Below, piece after piece: positions 23,452 to 32,298 of a stretch of DNA of 38,365 nt. The stretch covers positions 1-38,365 of the forward strand of contig JABABQ010000074.1 of NCBI GenBank assembly GCA_014238155.1, given 5' to 3'. A program made the translations under genes and the position numbers. A model generated the notes under the pieces. That model ran no database searches and had not been told where the DNA came from. It saw only the letters and a list, made by a program, of their open reading frames with translations. This DNA comes from Rhizobiaceae bacterium (lineage in GTDB: Bacteria > Pseudomonadota > Alphaproteobacteria > Rhizobiales > Rhizobiaceae). Numbering within the stretch: the stretch's first letter is position 1; every line of letters starts with the position of its first letter.

Positions 23452-24114
23452 CTATGCCTTGCTTGGTACCGGACAGGCGATTCCAACACCCGCCAGATTG
23501 CAATATCCTTCAGGGTTCTTGGCCAGATATTGCTGATGATATTCTTCGGCAAAATAAAACGTCGGAGCGTCCAGAATTTCGGTGGTAATCGCACCTTTCC
23601 CGATTTTCGCCAGCGCTTGAGCATAGGCATCTCTGGAGGCCTCTGCCTGCTGTTTCTGCTGCGATGTCGTGGTGTAGATTCCGGAACGGTATTGGGTGCC
23701 GGTATCGTTGCCCTGGCGCATACCCTGCGTCGGATCATGGGTTTCCCAAAACAATTTCAGCAGTTTTTCAAATGAAATCTGATCGGGATCGTAAACCACG
23801 CGCACGGTTTCGTTGTGCCCGGTAAGGCCAGTGCAGACTTCGTTATAGGTTGGATTGGGCGTTGTGCCGGATTGGTATCCTGCCGCAGTGACCCACACCC
23901 CCTGCTGCTCCCAGAAAAGCCGTTCGACACCCCAAAAACATCCCATGCCGAAAAACACTTCTTCCCTGCCGTCGGCGGCAGCGGCGACGGCGGCAATCGG
24001 TCGTCCGTTGACAAAGTGGTTCTCGGCAGTCGGCAGCGGCTCCGGCCGACCTGGCATGACGGTCTCGGCAGTTGGCATTTTCATTTTGCTGGTCAGTCTG
24101 TCGATCAGGAACAT
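23452..24114 (-). CDS. msrA: peptide-methionine (S)-S-oxide reductase MsrA
   Basis: A 220-residue methionine sulfoxide reductase A, which repairs the S-epimer of oxidised methionine using thioredoxin. The catalytic motif GCFWG is at 58-62 with nucleophile C59. YHQQYL and the C-terminal segment with C-N-L-A and I-A-C-P supply likely resolving cysteines. The N-terminal extension before the catalytic domain ([10 protein letters not shown]) matches the E. coli MsrA style of about 212 residues. I chose the ATG at 24114, which has AAAGG upstream. A start at 24192 would run into the preceding spacer. Flanked by a small membrane-protein gene 31 bp upstream and the YjbR-family gene 8 bp downstream, it sits in a three-gene operon. 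Confidence 0.95.
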   Translation of the reverse strand: MFLIDRLTSKMKMPTAETVMPGRPEPLPTAENHFVNGRPIAAVAAAADGREEVFFGMGCFWGVERLFWEQQGVWVTAAGYQSGTTPNPTYNEVCTGLTGHNETVRVVYDPDQISFEKLLKLFWETHDPTQGMRQGNDTGTQYRSGIYTTTSQQKQQAEASRDAYAQALAKIGKGAITTEILDAPTFYFAEEYHQQYLAKNPEGYCNLAGVGIACPVPSKA

Positions 24115-24145
24115 GGGAAAGCCTTTCTTATTTTCAGTTTGCGTC

Positions 24146-24481
24146 TCAGCGTCCGGCAAATCTTCCATAAGGATTTTCACGCCGCTGGCCAAATTTCAAC
24201 AAAATCATAGCCACCAGAAAGAAAATCAACCAGCTGGGAAGTTTGAGCAGGTTTAACAACACCGGATCCCACAGATAGGGATGAGACCATGTCAGAACAA
24301 GTTCGTGGGTAGAATCCAGTGATTGTGGACTGATGGCGGCCCAGGAACCGGCAAGAGAGGTCAATATCATTTCCGAAGCAGTTATTGATTTGGTAATGTC
24401 GAGCACTGCCAGCACCACGGCCAGTGCAAGCACAAACAATCCGATAATCTTAAACAGAAAATGAAACACCCGGATGCCCAC
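24146..24481 (-). CDS. small membrane protein of unknown function
   Basis: A 111-residue protein with two strong hydrophobic segments, about residues 8-30 ([16 protein letters not shown]) and 80-98 ([12 protein letters not shown]), joined by a polar loop and ending in a basic tail ([14 protein letters not shown]). I recognise no named family with certainty; similar small proteins occur in alphaproteobacteria. The longest start is GTG at 24481. A second GTG at 24469 sits at a better distance from the AAAAAGGGG ribosome site and may be the real one. It is followed 31 bp later by msrA, suggesting cotranscription and perhaps an envelope stress context. Confidence 0.7.
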   Translation of the reverse strand: MGIRVFHFLFKIIGLFVLALAVVLAVLDITKSITASEMILTSLAGSWAAISPQSLDSTHELVLTWSHPYLWDPVLLNLLKLPSWLIFFLVAMILLKFGQRRENPYGRFAGR

Positions 24482-24776
24482 CCTTTTTCACTTGAATTGT
24501 TATAAAGAGGATTCTGGATTTGTCATCCAACAGGTAACGGCATGCTCACTGTGAACCTGTTTATACCCGTCTAATTCACCGTTCAGCGGGACGTTCGGGA
24601 TCAGCGATATGCAACAATTATGATCAAATCAATTATACATCAACTTCATGGTCACAATGCGGTTGAAACCTGTGTCGTGTTATGTGTATATCCGCGGGCG
24701 CTGCGAAATTCAGCGCCGGGATTGAAAAGTGGGTGAGATCAGTTGTAGCTGATTTTGATATGGCTCGATCGACAAC

Positions 24777-24866
24777 GGAGAGGTGGCCGAGTGGTCGAAG
24801 GCGCACGCCTGGAAAGTGTGTAGGCGGGTGACCGTCTCCAGGGTTCGAATCCCTGTCTCTCCGCCA
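24777..24866 (+). tRNA. tRNA-Ser (GGA anticodon)
   Basis: A 90-nt class II tRNA. The acceptor stem GGAGAGG pairs with TCTCTCC (last pair G-T). The D-arm region is GGCCGAGTGGTCGAAGGC. The anticodon stem CACGC/GTGTG encloses loop CTGGAAA, giving anticodon GGA (reads UCC and UCU). A long serine-type variable arm follows, then the T-arm GGGTTCGAATCCC. Discriminator G and the CCA end are encoded. No duplicated 3' end suggesting an integrated element was seen nearby. Confidence 0.97.
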
Positions 24867-25193
24867 GCAACCCATGACACTAATCTCCGATTGGCGAATC
24901 CGTTTGTAAGTCGCTGAATTCACGCGACTATCAAAGGTGGCTGGGCATTCCAGTCTGAGTATTTTGAGATAATTTTGGCCTTCGACATAAATTCAGGCGG
25001 AAGTATCTCCGCCGATCCGTGGGAAGGGTCAGACGGTACAGATGAGTCAAACGGCTGAATGCAGTCGTAATGTGCCGGTTGACAAGCGTGGATTAAATAC
25101 CTCGTTCCTGCCTGGCCGGCAGAATTTCAAACCAGGCAGGTTGGCGCATAGCAACCTGCCAACGCCAACAGGCCAAAACCTCCGGTCTGATAA
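24867..25193. other. intergenic region after tRNA-Ser
   Basis: No gene is visible in these 327 bp. About 40 nt after the tRNA there is a hairpin, AGTCGC (24909-24914) with GCGACT (24924-24929), without a T-run. It could mark the end of the tRNA precursor. The paired hairpins at 25107-25160 lie next to the stop of the cytochrome gene and probably belong to its 3' end. Confidence 0.5.
25107..25160 (-). terminator. overlapping alternative hairpins at the 3' end of the caspase/redox operon
   Basis: Read on the minus strand after the cytochrome stop (25194), a perfect 9-bp stem forms between positions 25160-25152 and 25143-25135 (GGCAGGTTG with CAACCTGCC, 8-nt loop). The downstream arm is shared with a second 9-bp stem, 25140-25132 with 25115-25107 (CCTGCCTGG with CCAGGCAGG, 16-nt loop). 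The two stems are mutually exclusive. There is only a weak T-rich stretch after the first. It most likely stabilises or ends the operon transcript. Confidence 0.5.
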
Positions 25194-28100
25194 TCAGTGT
25201 TTCACATTGAAGGTCACAGTGTGGACGGCCGTATTTCCCTTGGACTTTTCAACCTTTTTGGCCAGTTTGAAGGAAATACCACGCGTTGCCGGCTTGTTGG
25301 ACGTCGCGGCAATGGCTTTTGCGGCTTCAACAGACAGTTTTTCAACGCCTAGCCCCTTTCTGCTGCAATAGATAATCAGGGTTTCGCTGTGGCCCGGTTC
25401 ATCGAACTCGATGTGTCCAGCGTCTTGCAAGGGAATTCTCTTGGCTTGTTTGGCACGCAACCAAGGATCTCCAACCAACTCCGGCGGGAACACCTCCACA
25501 TTGCCACTGGACTCCACATACAGGATCTGCATTTCACAGTCGTGATTACTTTGAACAGTAAACGCAAGCTTCTCGCCAACCTTGACATTGGTGCTTGCCA
25601 CTTTGAGCGAGAGTTCCAGCTTGTCTCCGTCAACATATTCCTTCTGCTGATACTGTGGTACAATGGCTTTGTAGGTATCTGCAGGAGCAACGACCTTTTC
25701 GACCGGTCCGGCTTCATATGGTTTTTCAGCATGAACTGCTTTCACCGTTTCCACATATTCTTTTTTTGCAACTTTCTTGCCGTATTGCGTTTGGTGATTC
25801 GAAATATGCTGTACCGTCAGCGGATCAAGGCCGGTTAGCGCTTTTTGCAAATACGGAAACTGCTGTTCCACTTCAAATCGGGGAACTTTCGCACCGCCTT
25901 CGAGTTGAAGAATTTTCTGCATGGCAAGTTGCTGGACGGAAGGATCGTTGATGCGGAGTACCGCCGACCTAAATTCATCGGCCTCCATATCGAACTCTGC
26001 TGAAAATTCTTCGAGATTTAAGTTGTCTTCGTAAAGATCCGCGTACCAGGTAACGATTTCCTTGTTGCCAGGTGCAACACGACTTTTTTGACGACCGTTA
26101 ATTGCCTTTTCCGTCGCGCCGATTTGTTCGAGACTGCGAACGAACCGGTCTTTGTCACGATCGTAAAGTTTGTCCATTTCGACCTGTTCGATGTACATAG
26201 ACAGCAGGAATTTGGATTGATCAACGTCGAATTTGTTGGTTGTCTGGATATGCTGGCGCATAGTGTCCAGCTTGGTCAAAATTCCATCTGCATGGCAATC
26301 AATACACGATCGGCCGTTTATGATGGTTGGTGCCTTGTCCTTGGGACGTTGTTGGTAGGAAACGATCTTCTCTGGACCTTCATCAATCCTGTTACCTTTA
26401 TTGTCAGACAGATAGTAGCCCTGCATTCCATTGGGCAGCGAGAAGATCATTTCGCCACCATCATGCTCGAACGGCTTCAAATGCAGTGCCAGTGGCACGT
26501 TGTCTTCAGGCCCATGCGGAAAATCACGCAAGCTTTGTGAACCAAAACTTCCAGCAAAATCATAAGACTTCCAATAATATCCGCCTTGCGGAAGATCGTG
26601 TCTCTCCACCATTCGGTTATTTGCCGAGACGCCAGACGCGCCGCGATCAAAAGCTGCACGAGCAACATCACCCCGATCAATATTACGCTCAACGTTAATA
26701 CCAAGGCGTTGTTCAAGCTCGCGAATGTGTTTCGGTAAATTGAGTAGTGCATGATAAATTGCCGGACGCGAGGAATTCGCCATAAACCAGCCAGATCGCA
26801 GAATTGGCAATACTGTCCTGGTCTCTTTTGTCAGCGCAGAAAGGGTCGGATCGCTGTAGGGATCAACACCGTAGGGATAGGCATTTACCAACACGTCCCA
26901 TTGGTATTCCTCCCAACCGAGATCCCGAATATCAATCCGGACCAAAAGATCCTTGGTGTTGTCGACAGGTTCCGGCACGACAAGGCTGGTGCCCAGTGAC
27001 ACCGAGTTCAACATCTTGTTGAAACCAGCAACATACAATGTTTGGCGTTTGTTATACTGCTCGTCGGTCTCACAGGGAAAGCGTCCGTTGTAATGGTTGC
27101 GAAAAGTGAAATAGCGAATATATTCTCGGTCCAGCTCATCCTGCTTACCCAGATCGTTCAGTGCAGCACGGACAAACTCTTCGCGTGGAATTACTTTGCG
27201 CATACGCGGTGGTTCAGCAATGGATTGCGGAGCGGATTGGGCCGATGCGCTGGTAGCTCCAAGACTGGATATCCATTCACCCAACCGGGCAACTTCGGCA
27301 GCAGACGGCTGCGAGCCCAACGGCATGCGACCCGATGTAATCGACGTATAAAGACGTGAAGATGCAGGATCACCCGGTGTCACAAATGAAGCGTCAGCAG
27401 CAATTGCAGCAAGCGAACCTGCAGGAAAACTACCTTGAGAGCTTTGTCCCAATCCGTGACAGTTTCGGCAGAATTTACCGATGAAATCGTCAGCGTCAGC
27501 AGCGAGCTGTCCTCCTTGTTCAGATTGTGAAGCGGTCGCGGAACTGACAGCACCGGTGCAGGTTTGCACTTCAAGTTTTGGCGGGGCGATCTTGACTTCT
27601 GCGCCTTTTAAATAGGCAAATATTGCCAGTCGATCGTCGTCAGAGAGCTTCGCTGTCTGCTTCGTGATCTTTCGCATAACAGGATCAGTAATCGGCTGAC
27701 CATTTAGCTTCTTTGCTTCGACAAGAACTCCCTTCGTGAACACATCTGGGGAGGATAATCCGTTCATTACAGCCGCAGTAATTGCCGGAGCATAAGCCCC
27801 GGTGAGCCCATTAGCGCCTTCCAATGACTTCTCTTCCAGGGTCCCATAAGTCGTGGATCGTGGTGTGTGACAAGATCCGCAAGCGCCAACACTTTCAACG
27901 AGGTATTTGCCGCGAGACAATTGGTCTTCGGTGCCAGGCACCCACCTGCGCGTGCTAAAATTGCGCCGCTTCCAGAAAGACATGGTCGAGTTCATGTTGT
28001 AGGGAAAAGAAACTTCATGCTCGGGAACAGAATTATCAGACCGAGACAGGCCCATGATATAGGCTTTAACATCGAGGACATGCTCTGGCTTCATCCCTGC

Positions 28101-28487
28101 ATAGTTGGTGTAGGGGAAAACTGGAAAATAATGGCTTCCATCGGGCGAGATGCCGTTCAACATCGCATTGAGAAAATTGGCATTTGTCCACTTGGCCAAC
28201 CCATTTGAACTGTTCGAGAGATTTGGCGTATAAAATGTACCAACGTAGGAATCCATTTTTAATCCGCCGCTCAGCAGATCTGGATCATCGGCGGTGCCGT
28301 GGCAGGAGCCACAGGCACCGGCATTGTATAAAATTTCGCCGTTCTTCAAATCGGGTTTGTATTGTTGATAAGAACCTTGTTCAAAAAGCTCGGCGGATTG
28401 AACCGACAGCGACATGGCAGGAATCGTCAGAATTCCTACAAGTGCCGCTAAAATAGTACGCTTGTATTTGTGTGCCAGTTTAATCAT
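25194..28487 (-). CDS. exported multiheme c-type cytochrome with C-terminal DUF4384-like domain
   Basis: A 1097-residue exported protein with four CxxCH heme c sites at about C59-H63, C203-H207, C340-H344 and C728-H732. A signal peptide covers about 1-32 (cleavage after VQSA). The first 300 residues resemble the diheme cytochrome subunits of membrane alcohol dehydrogenases (GTFYTPNLS, FPYTNYAGM, VLDVKAYIMGL). Residues about 330-410 resemble planctomycete-type cytochrome modules, with a probable distal Met in RMPLG. The middle (430-940) is unassigned and holds the fourth heme. The last 145 residues (GDKLELSLKV..., VEVFPPEL) look like DUF4384, a domain often attached to caspase and kinase proteins. 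I chose the ATG at 28487 over a GTG three codons upstream because GGTGGATGAG precedes it. It is the last gene of the caspase-OmpA-flavocytochrome operon. Confidence 0.87.
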   Translation of the reverse strand: MIKLAHKYKRTILAALVGILTIPAMSLSVQSAELFEQGSYQQYKPDLKNGEILYNAGACGSCHGTADDPDLLSGGLKMDSYVGTFYTPNLSNSSNGLAKWTNANFLNAMLNGISPDGSHYFPVFPYTNYAGMKPEHVLDVKAYIMGLSRSDNSVPEHEVSFPYNMNSTMSFWKRRNFSTRRWVPGTEDQLSRGKYLVESVGACGSCHTPRSTTYGTLEEKSLEGANGLTGAYAPAITAAVMNGLSSPDVFTKGVLVEAKKLNGQPITDPVMRKITKQTAKLSDDDRLAIFAYLKGAEVKIAPPKLEVQTCTGAVSSATASQSEQGGQLAADADDFIGKFCRNCHGLGQSSQGSFPAGSLAAIAADASFVTPGDPASSRLYTSITSGRMPLGSQPSAAEVARLGEWISSLGATSASAQSAPQSIAEPPRMRKVIPREEFVRAALNDLGKQDELDREYIRYFTFRNHYNGRFPCETDEQYNKRQTLYVAGFNKMLNSVSLGTSLVVPEPVDNTKDLLVRIDIRDLGWEEYQWDVLVNAYPYGVDPYSDPTLSALTKETRTVLPILRSGWFMANSSRPAIYHALLNLPKHIRELEQRLGINVERNIDRGDVARAAFDRGASGVSANNRMVERHDLPQGGYYWKSYDFAGSFGSQSLRDFPHGPEDNVPLALHLKPFEHDGGEMIFSLPNGMQGYYLSDNKGNRIDEGPEKIVSYQQRPKDKAPTIINGRSCIDCHADGILTKLDTMRQHIQTTNKFDVDQSKFLLSMYIEQVEMDKLYDRDKDRFVRSLEQIGATEKAINGRQKSRVAPGNKEIVTWYADLYEDNLNLEEFSAEFDMEADEFRSAVLRINDPSVQQLAMQKILQLEGGAKVPRFEVEQQFPYLQKALTGLDPLTVQHISNHQTQYGKKVAKKEYVETVKAVHAEKPYEAGPVEKVVAPADTYKAIVPQYQQKEYVDGDKLELSLKVASTNVKVGEKLAFTVQSNHDCEMQILYVESSGNVEVFPPELVGDPWLRAKQAKRIPLQDAGHIEFDEPGHSETLIIYCSRKGLGVEKLSVEAAKAIAATSNKPATRGISFKLAKKVEKSKGNTAVHTVTFNVKH

Positions 28488-28553
28488 CTCATCCACCCTG
28501 TTTACCCTATTATCCCGTTTGCACCGTTGAGCTGGCCGAAAATGCCAGTTTGA

Positions 28554-29810
28554 TTATCTGAATTCAAACAACTCAAATTTCACCGATGACAATTTCTTGC
28601 CCATATTTTTCAAACCTTTGGTGATCGCCAGCCGCAGCGGCGGCGGACCACAAAACATCATTGAAGCGCCATCTATCTCGAAATCAACCAAATCCGTCAG
28701 TTTTTGTGCATCAAGCCGTCCCTCTTCGTCAGAAGAGAAAAGAATGTAAGAGAATTTGTCTACCTCTTCCACTTTGCTAAGCAACGCCTGTTGATCAACC
28801 GCTTCACCTGCATCGCGTACGCAATGGAACAGACAGACTTCCTGCGAGAGCGAATTATCCAGTTCCTGTGCCATGGCCAAAAACGGCGTTACACCAATGC
28901 CGCCAGCAAGCCACAATTGTCTCGAACTTTTGGAATTAAACTTGAAGCGGCCATAGGCGCCTTGAACTTGCATCTGGTCACCCACGGCAACGTTTTCATA
29001 AAGACGCTTTGTGAAATCCCCGGACGCCTTGATTGCAAAACTCAATCCGCCAACTTCATCCCGACCGGCAATAGTGAACGGATGTGGTTCTCGCAGTCCA
29101 GACTTCTTTATGTTTATCACGGCAAACTGGCCAGCAACACTTTTCAAGGGTCTGGATACCGGCTTTGCTGATATCAGTGCGGAGCCTGCTTGTTGATCAA
29201 CGGATGTCACTTCATATTTACGCTTCCGTAAAAACGGTGCCAGTTGCGTGTAAAGGAAACTTGCAACGCCAATTACGGCAAATAAATTCAGGTAACCAGC
29301 TAACAATGCATTGCCATCAAAAGGCCGCTTGATGAACATTTGATGGAACGTGATAAAGACAAACGCAACACCAATGAACCGGTGGCTTTGACGCCAGATG
29401 TGGTAGGGTACTTCATATTTGGTGAAGGGAATTTTTTTCACCAGGCTGAAAGCAATCAGGACCAGTAGGCTCCAAAATCCGATAGTAGCCGCGTCCTTAG
29501 CGAGATCATTCAGCCCGCCAGTCAGAACTTGCCCCTTAAAATTGGGGGTGACAAAATAGTGCACCAAAATTAGTGCCAGCGCGATTTTACCGGTGGTTTT
29601 ATGAGTGCGGTACATACGATCCAGACCGCCGAACATGCCCTCAAAATATCTGGGACGGGTCGCCAAAAATTGGTTTAACGCCATCGCGACAAAAGCCACA
29701 GAAGACGCAGCCAAAGAGCCCCAGGTTGAAAGTCCAGTATGACTTGCAGCGGGTATTGATAATAAAAAGGTAACAATCAACAACAGATAAACACAGATCG
29801 TACCGACCAT
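28554..29810 (-). CDS. ferric-reductase/NADPH-oxidase-like flavocytochrome b
   Basis: A 418-residue inner-membrane oxidoreductase. The N-terminal half has about six or seven hydrophobic segments and two histidine pairs spaced like bis-heme b ligands (H70 and H84; H143 and H156). The C-terminal half is a cytosolic FAD/NAD(P) module with FAD-binding PHPFTI (242-247), GAYGRF, NAD(P)-binding GGIGVTPF (303-310) and FCGPPP (386-391). Relatives move electrons from cytosolic NAD(P)H through two hemes to the outer face, reducing Fe(III), oxygen or a partner protein. The adjacent exported tetraheme cytochrome is an obvious candidate acceptor. The start lies 11 bp after the OmpA gene and the end 66 bp before the cytochrome gene. 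Confidence 0.9.
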   Translation of the reverse strand: MVGTICVYLLLIVTFLLSIPAASHTGLSTWGSLAASSVAFVAMALNQFLATRPRYFEGMFGGLDRMYRTHKTTGKIALALILVHYFVTPNFKGQVLTGGLNDLAKDAATIGFWSLLVLIAFSLVKKIPFTKYEVPYHIWRQSHRFIGVAFVFITFHQMFIKRPFDGNALLAGYLNLFAVIGVASFLYTQLAPFLRKRKYEVTSVDQQAGSALISAKPVSRPLKSVAGQFAVINIKKSGLREPHPFTIAGRDEVGGLSFAIKASGDFTKRLYENVAVGDQMQVQGAYGRFKFNSKSSRQLWLAGGIGVTPFLAMAQELDNSLSQEVCLFHCVRDAGEAVDQQALLSKVEEVDKFSYILFSSDEEGRLDAQKLTDLVDFEIDGASMMFCGPPPLRLAITKGLKNMGKKLSSVKFELFEFR

Positions 29811-29821
29811 AATCAGACTTT

Positions 29822-30496
29822 CTAGTACGTGCTGATGTTAATGATTTCGACGCGCCGGTTTTCCGAAGCCGTCGGATCGTGTGTGTTTTTGAGTTTGTGT
29901 TCTCCAAAGCCAATGGGAACGAGTCGCTCGGGACTGATATCACCAATTTGAACGACCAGTCGGGCAACGGAATCTGATCTTCTTTGCGAGAGTATCTGGT
30001 TGAAGTCATCAGAGCCCTTGGCGTCAGTATGCCCCCCCAATATGACGCGTGTTTCAATTAACAATGGATGATTTAGCGCTTTGGCGAGTTCCATGACCTG
30101 AGCAATTGACGTCCCGTTCACTTCGGCTGAGCCAAACTCGAAACCAATTTCGAAATCAAGCTTTGGCAAGTCATATTTCTTCACCACATCGACAATTTTT
30201 GATAGGTCCTTGGAACTGTAGGTCGGAGCTTTGTAGTCATTCTTTTTAGCCTCAGAATTGACCGTAAACTTGATGCCACGCGTGTTGCCTAGTGAACCAA
30301 GAAACCCTTTGTCGCCATTGGACATGGCCGACTTTGACGCACCTAACGAACGGGTCAGACTACGGGTGAGGGGCTTTTTCTTGGCCAATTTCTCAACAAT
30401 GTCTGATTGATTGACTTCTGCAGCTTGAGAAAAAGTGGTTACTCCCAACAACAAAATAAGGGAGCTAACGGTCGCAGCACCAATTTCCCTAAACAT
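29822..30496 (-). CDS. OmpA-family (peptidoglycan-associating) exported protein
   Basis: A 224-residue exported protein with signal peptide 1-26 (cleavage after FSQAA). A low-complexity Lys/Ser/Arg-rich segment follows (about 35-95), then an OmpA C-terminal domain (about 113-224). The peptidoglycan-binding hallmarks are GHTDAKG (155-161), the QRRSDSVARL helix and ENRRVEI (211-217). It has no lipobox Cys and no N-terminal barrel, so it is probably a periplasmic or outer-membrane-linked tether. The ATG at 30496 has GGGAG seven bases upstream and was preferred to the frame's first codon at 30523, which overlaps the caspase stop. It lies 29 bp after the caspase gene and 11 bp before the flavocytochrome gene. 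Confidence 0.92.
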   Translation of the reverse strand: MFREIGAATVSSLILLLGVTTFSQAAEVNQSDIVEKLAKKKPLTRSLTRSLGASKSAMSNGDKGFLGSLGNTRGIKFTVNSEAKKNDYKAPTYSSKDLSKIVDVVKKYDLPKLDFEIGFEFGSAEVNGTSIAQVMELAKALNHPLLIETRVILGGHTDAKGSDDFNQILSQRRSDSVARLVVQIGDISPERLVPIGFGEHKLKNTHDPTASENRRVEIINISTY

Positions 30497-30525
30497 GATT
30501 TTCTCCCGTTCCTTCATCAACATTG

Positions 30526-32298
30526 CTAGTTCTTAAAATAGAAATTCTTCCTTAGCCCGGAATTCGTCCACGGCGATTGCTGTTGGTCGGTTGCTACAAA
30601 AACGTCTGAGCGCACCCGTTTCAGCATCGCCTCGATTTCCAGCTTTGGAGTACCAATGTGGTTCAAAAGCGCTGTGGTGAACGGGCTGTTTTCTCCGTCA
30701 CCGTCAAGCGCTACTTCTCCTGGTGCTGTGGCAAACCCAATCAGCAGGTTGCCCGAACTTGAAGGGCTCGCAAGACCTCTGCCAATAAATGCCGAGCGGG
30801 TTGCACCAACTGAACGAGCAAACCTTCTGGAAAGTGGATTGTCTCTGCAAGCGTCAATCAGGGCGATTGAAACGCGTCCTGGCTGATCAACAAATTGCAA
30901 TATTGATGACAGCTGAATGGTTTCAAAGTCGAGTGCGGTAGAATCTTCCAGTTTGGCGTCAATGGGAATGAGGTAATTGGAGCCTTTCACCTGCATTGCG
31001 TGACCGGCATAGAAAAATAATGCAGCTTCGGAATTTGGCAGTTCTCGTACAAAATCTCGAATGGTTCGTTCCATTGCGGATTTGCCGCCATCAAGCCCAA
31101 TGATGACGATGAAGCCGAGTTGCTTGAGTTTTTCGGCGACACGGGCAGCATCGTTTTTCGGGTTTGGCAATGCCGTTGTATGTTGATAAGCCGAATTCCC
31201 AAGCACCAGGGCAACCCGCTTTCCGATCTTTTCTGGTTTGTCTTCTTCACCCACCGGGCTCGGGTTTTTTATGACCGCAATATCAATCGTTTCGGGTTTT
31301 TTCGTGGGTTTGTCTTTCGGCGTGATATCGTTGTCTGGAGGACCAAATGTTGGAACTTCCGCTGCCGCCAGGTAAGTAACTTTGACCCAACCTTCCACCG
31401 AAGGTGCAGGCTTTACCCGATACCAATCCTGGTATTTCCCGGTAACCACCAAATTGGTTCCCTCGCGCAATCGCGCGACTTCGAGATAGTTGCTGCCCGG
31501 ACCTTTTCGCAGGGCCACGAAATCAAATCCAGCTTTTGCCAATCCAAATATTCTTAACTTCGTGCCATTATCGACTTCGCTAATTGCAATCTCTGGTTTG
31601 GGAACAACAGGCGTTGCAGGTTTTACCGGCTGTACGTAGGCAATGCCTGGGGTAACGTAGCGACTATACAACCAACCAGATCTACCGGATTGTATGCGGA
31701 CATTGTACCACCCCTTGCGCTTGCCAATAATCTCAAATGGAGTGCCCTGGGTGAGACGCTTGATCTCTGTTCTGGACGTGCTCGGTCCTGACCTAAAAGA
31801 AACATAGCCATCACCATTGGATAACAAACCAGAGACGTAACCTGGCCCGTTTGAGCTGCGGTCAATGGTAACGGGGGTTCCGCCATCGACATTCAGCTTT
31901 GTAGAGCTCAATATAGCAGATCCGTTCGTTCCGGTTACTCCGGAAGACGACCATATCAACTCGACGAACCGTTCGCCGGAATGAAAATAGCTGTCGTGAG
32001 GAATAACTCCCCGAGACTTTAATCTGCTCGCAATTGTGTTACCGCTCGACCGATTTATCCAGCCCAGGCTAATCGCATACCAACCATTATTAGAGCGAAA
32101 TACGGCTACGTTGCCGGCACTTCTAGCCAGTTGCCGAGCATAGCTGATGGCAGAATTGGGATTATCACGGCTTGCGACAACGAGCCAGGCCGCGTTTGAA
32201 CCGGGATAAATCGCTGCACGTCCAGCCAGATTGCTGGCAAATAGCAGCACCATCGCCAGTGCAATTTTTATCACCGTAGCTTTCAGAACGAATGTCAT
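30526..32298 (-). CDS. exported caspase-like (peptidase C14) protein with SPOR-like and two SH3 domains
   Basis: A 590-residue protein. A signal peptide covers about 1-28 (LAGRAA). A SPOR-like segment follows at about 35-115 (AWLVVASRDNP...YARQLARSAG). Two bacterial SH3 repeats come next, about 162-216 (VSFRSGPSTS, GWLYSRYV) and 256-312 (VALRKGPGSN, GWVKVTYL), then a Pro/Lys linker. The caspase domain (about 358-590) has catalytic H433 in FFYAGHAMQ and C484 in LIDACRDNP, both intact. SPOR and SH3 modules usually bind peptidoglycan, so a wall-associated cysteine protease is likely. The ATG at 32298 has GGGAG upstream. It is the first gene of a four-gene operon and is preceded by an AT-rich promoter region with a repeated hexamer. 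Confidence 0.92.
   Translation of the reverse strand: MTFVLKATVIKIALAMVLLFASNLAGRAAIYPGSNAAWLVVASRDNPNSAISYARQLARSAGNVAVFRSNNGWYAISLGWINRSSGNTIASRLKSRGVIPHDSYFHSGERFVELIWSSSGVTGTNGSAILSSTKLNVDGGTPVTIDRSSNGPGYVSGLLSNGDGYVSFRSGPSTSRTEIKRLTQGTPFEIIGKRKGWYNVRIQSGRSGWLYSRYVTPGIAYVQPVKPATPVVPKPEIAISEVDNGTKLRIFGLAKAGFDFVALRKGPGSNYLEVARLREGTNLVVTGKYQDWYRVKPAPSVEGWVKVTYLAAAEVPTFGPPDNDITPKDKPTKKPETIDIAVIKNPSPVGEEDKPEKIGKRVALVLGNSAYQHTTALPNPKNDAARVAEKLKQLGFIVIIGLDGGKSAMERTIRDFVRELPNSEAALFFYAGHAMQVKGSNYLIPIDAKLEDSTALDFETIQLSSILQFVDQPGRVSIALIDACRDNPLSRRFARSVGATRSAFIGRGLASPSSSGNLLIGFATAPGEVALDGDGENSPFTTALLNHIGTPKLEIEAMLKRVRSDVFVATDQQQSPWTNSGLRKNFYFKN

Noticed and set aside
24777-24866. tRNA-Ser as an integration site for a mobile element
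   Set aside because: No integrase and no second copy of the tRNA 3' end were seen in the window.
24633-24923. A 96-codon minus-strand frame reading RDRDSNPGDGHPPTHFPGVRL and similar
   Set aside because: This is the well-known spurious translation of the antisense strand of a serine tRNA, which lies at 24777-24866.
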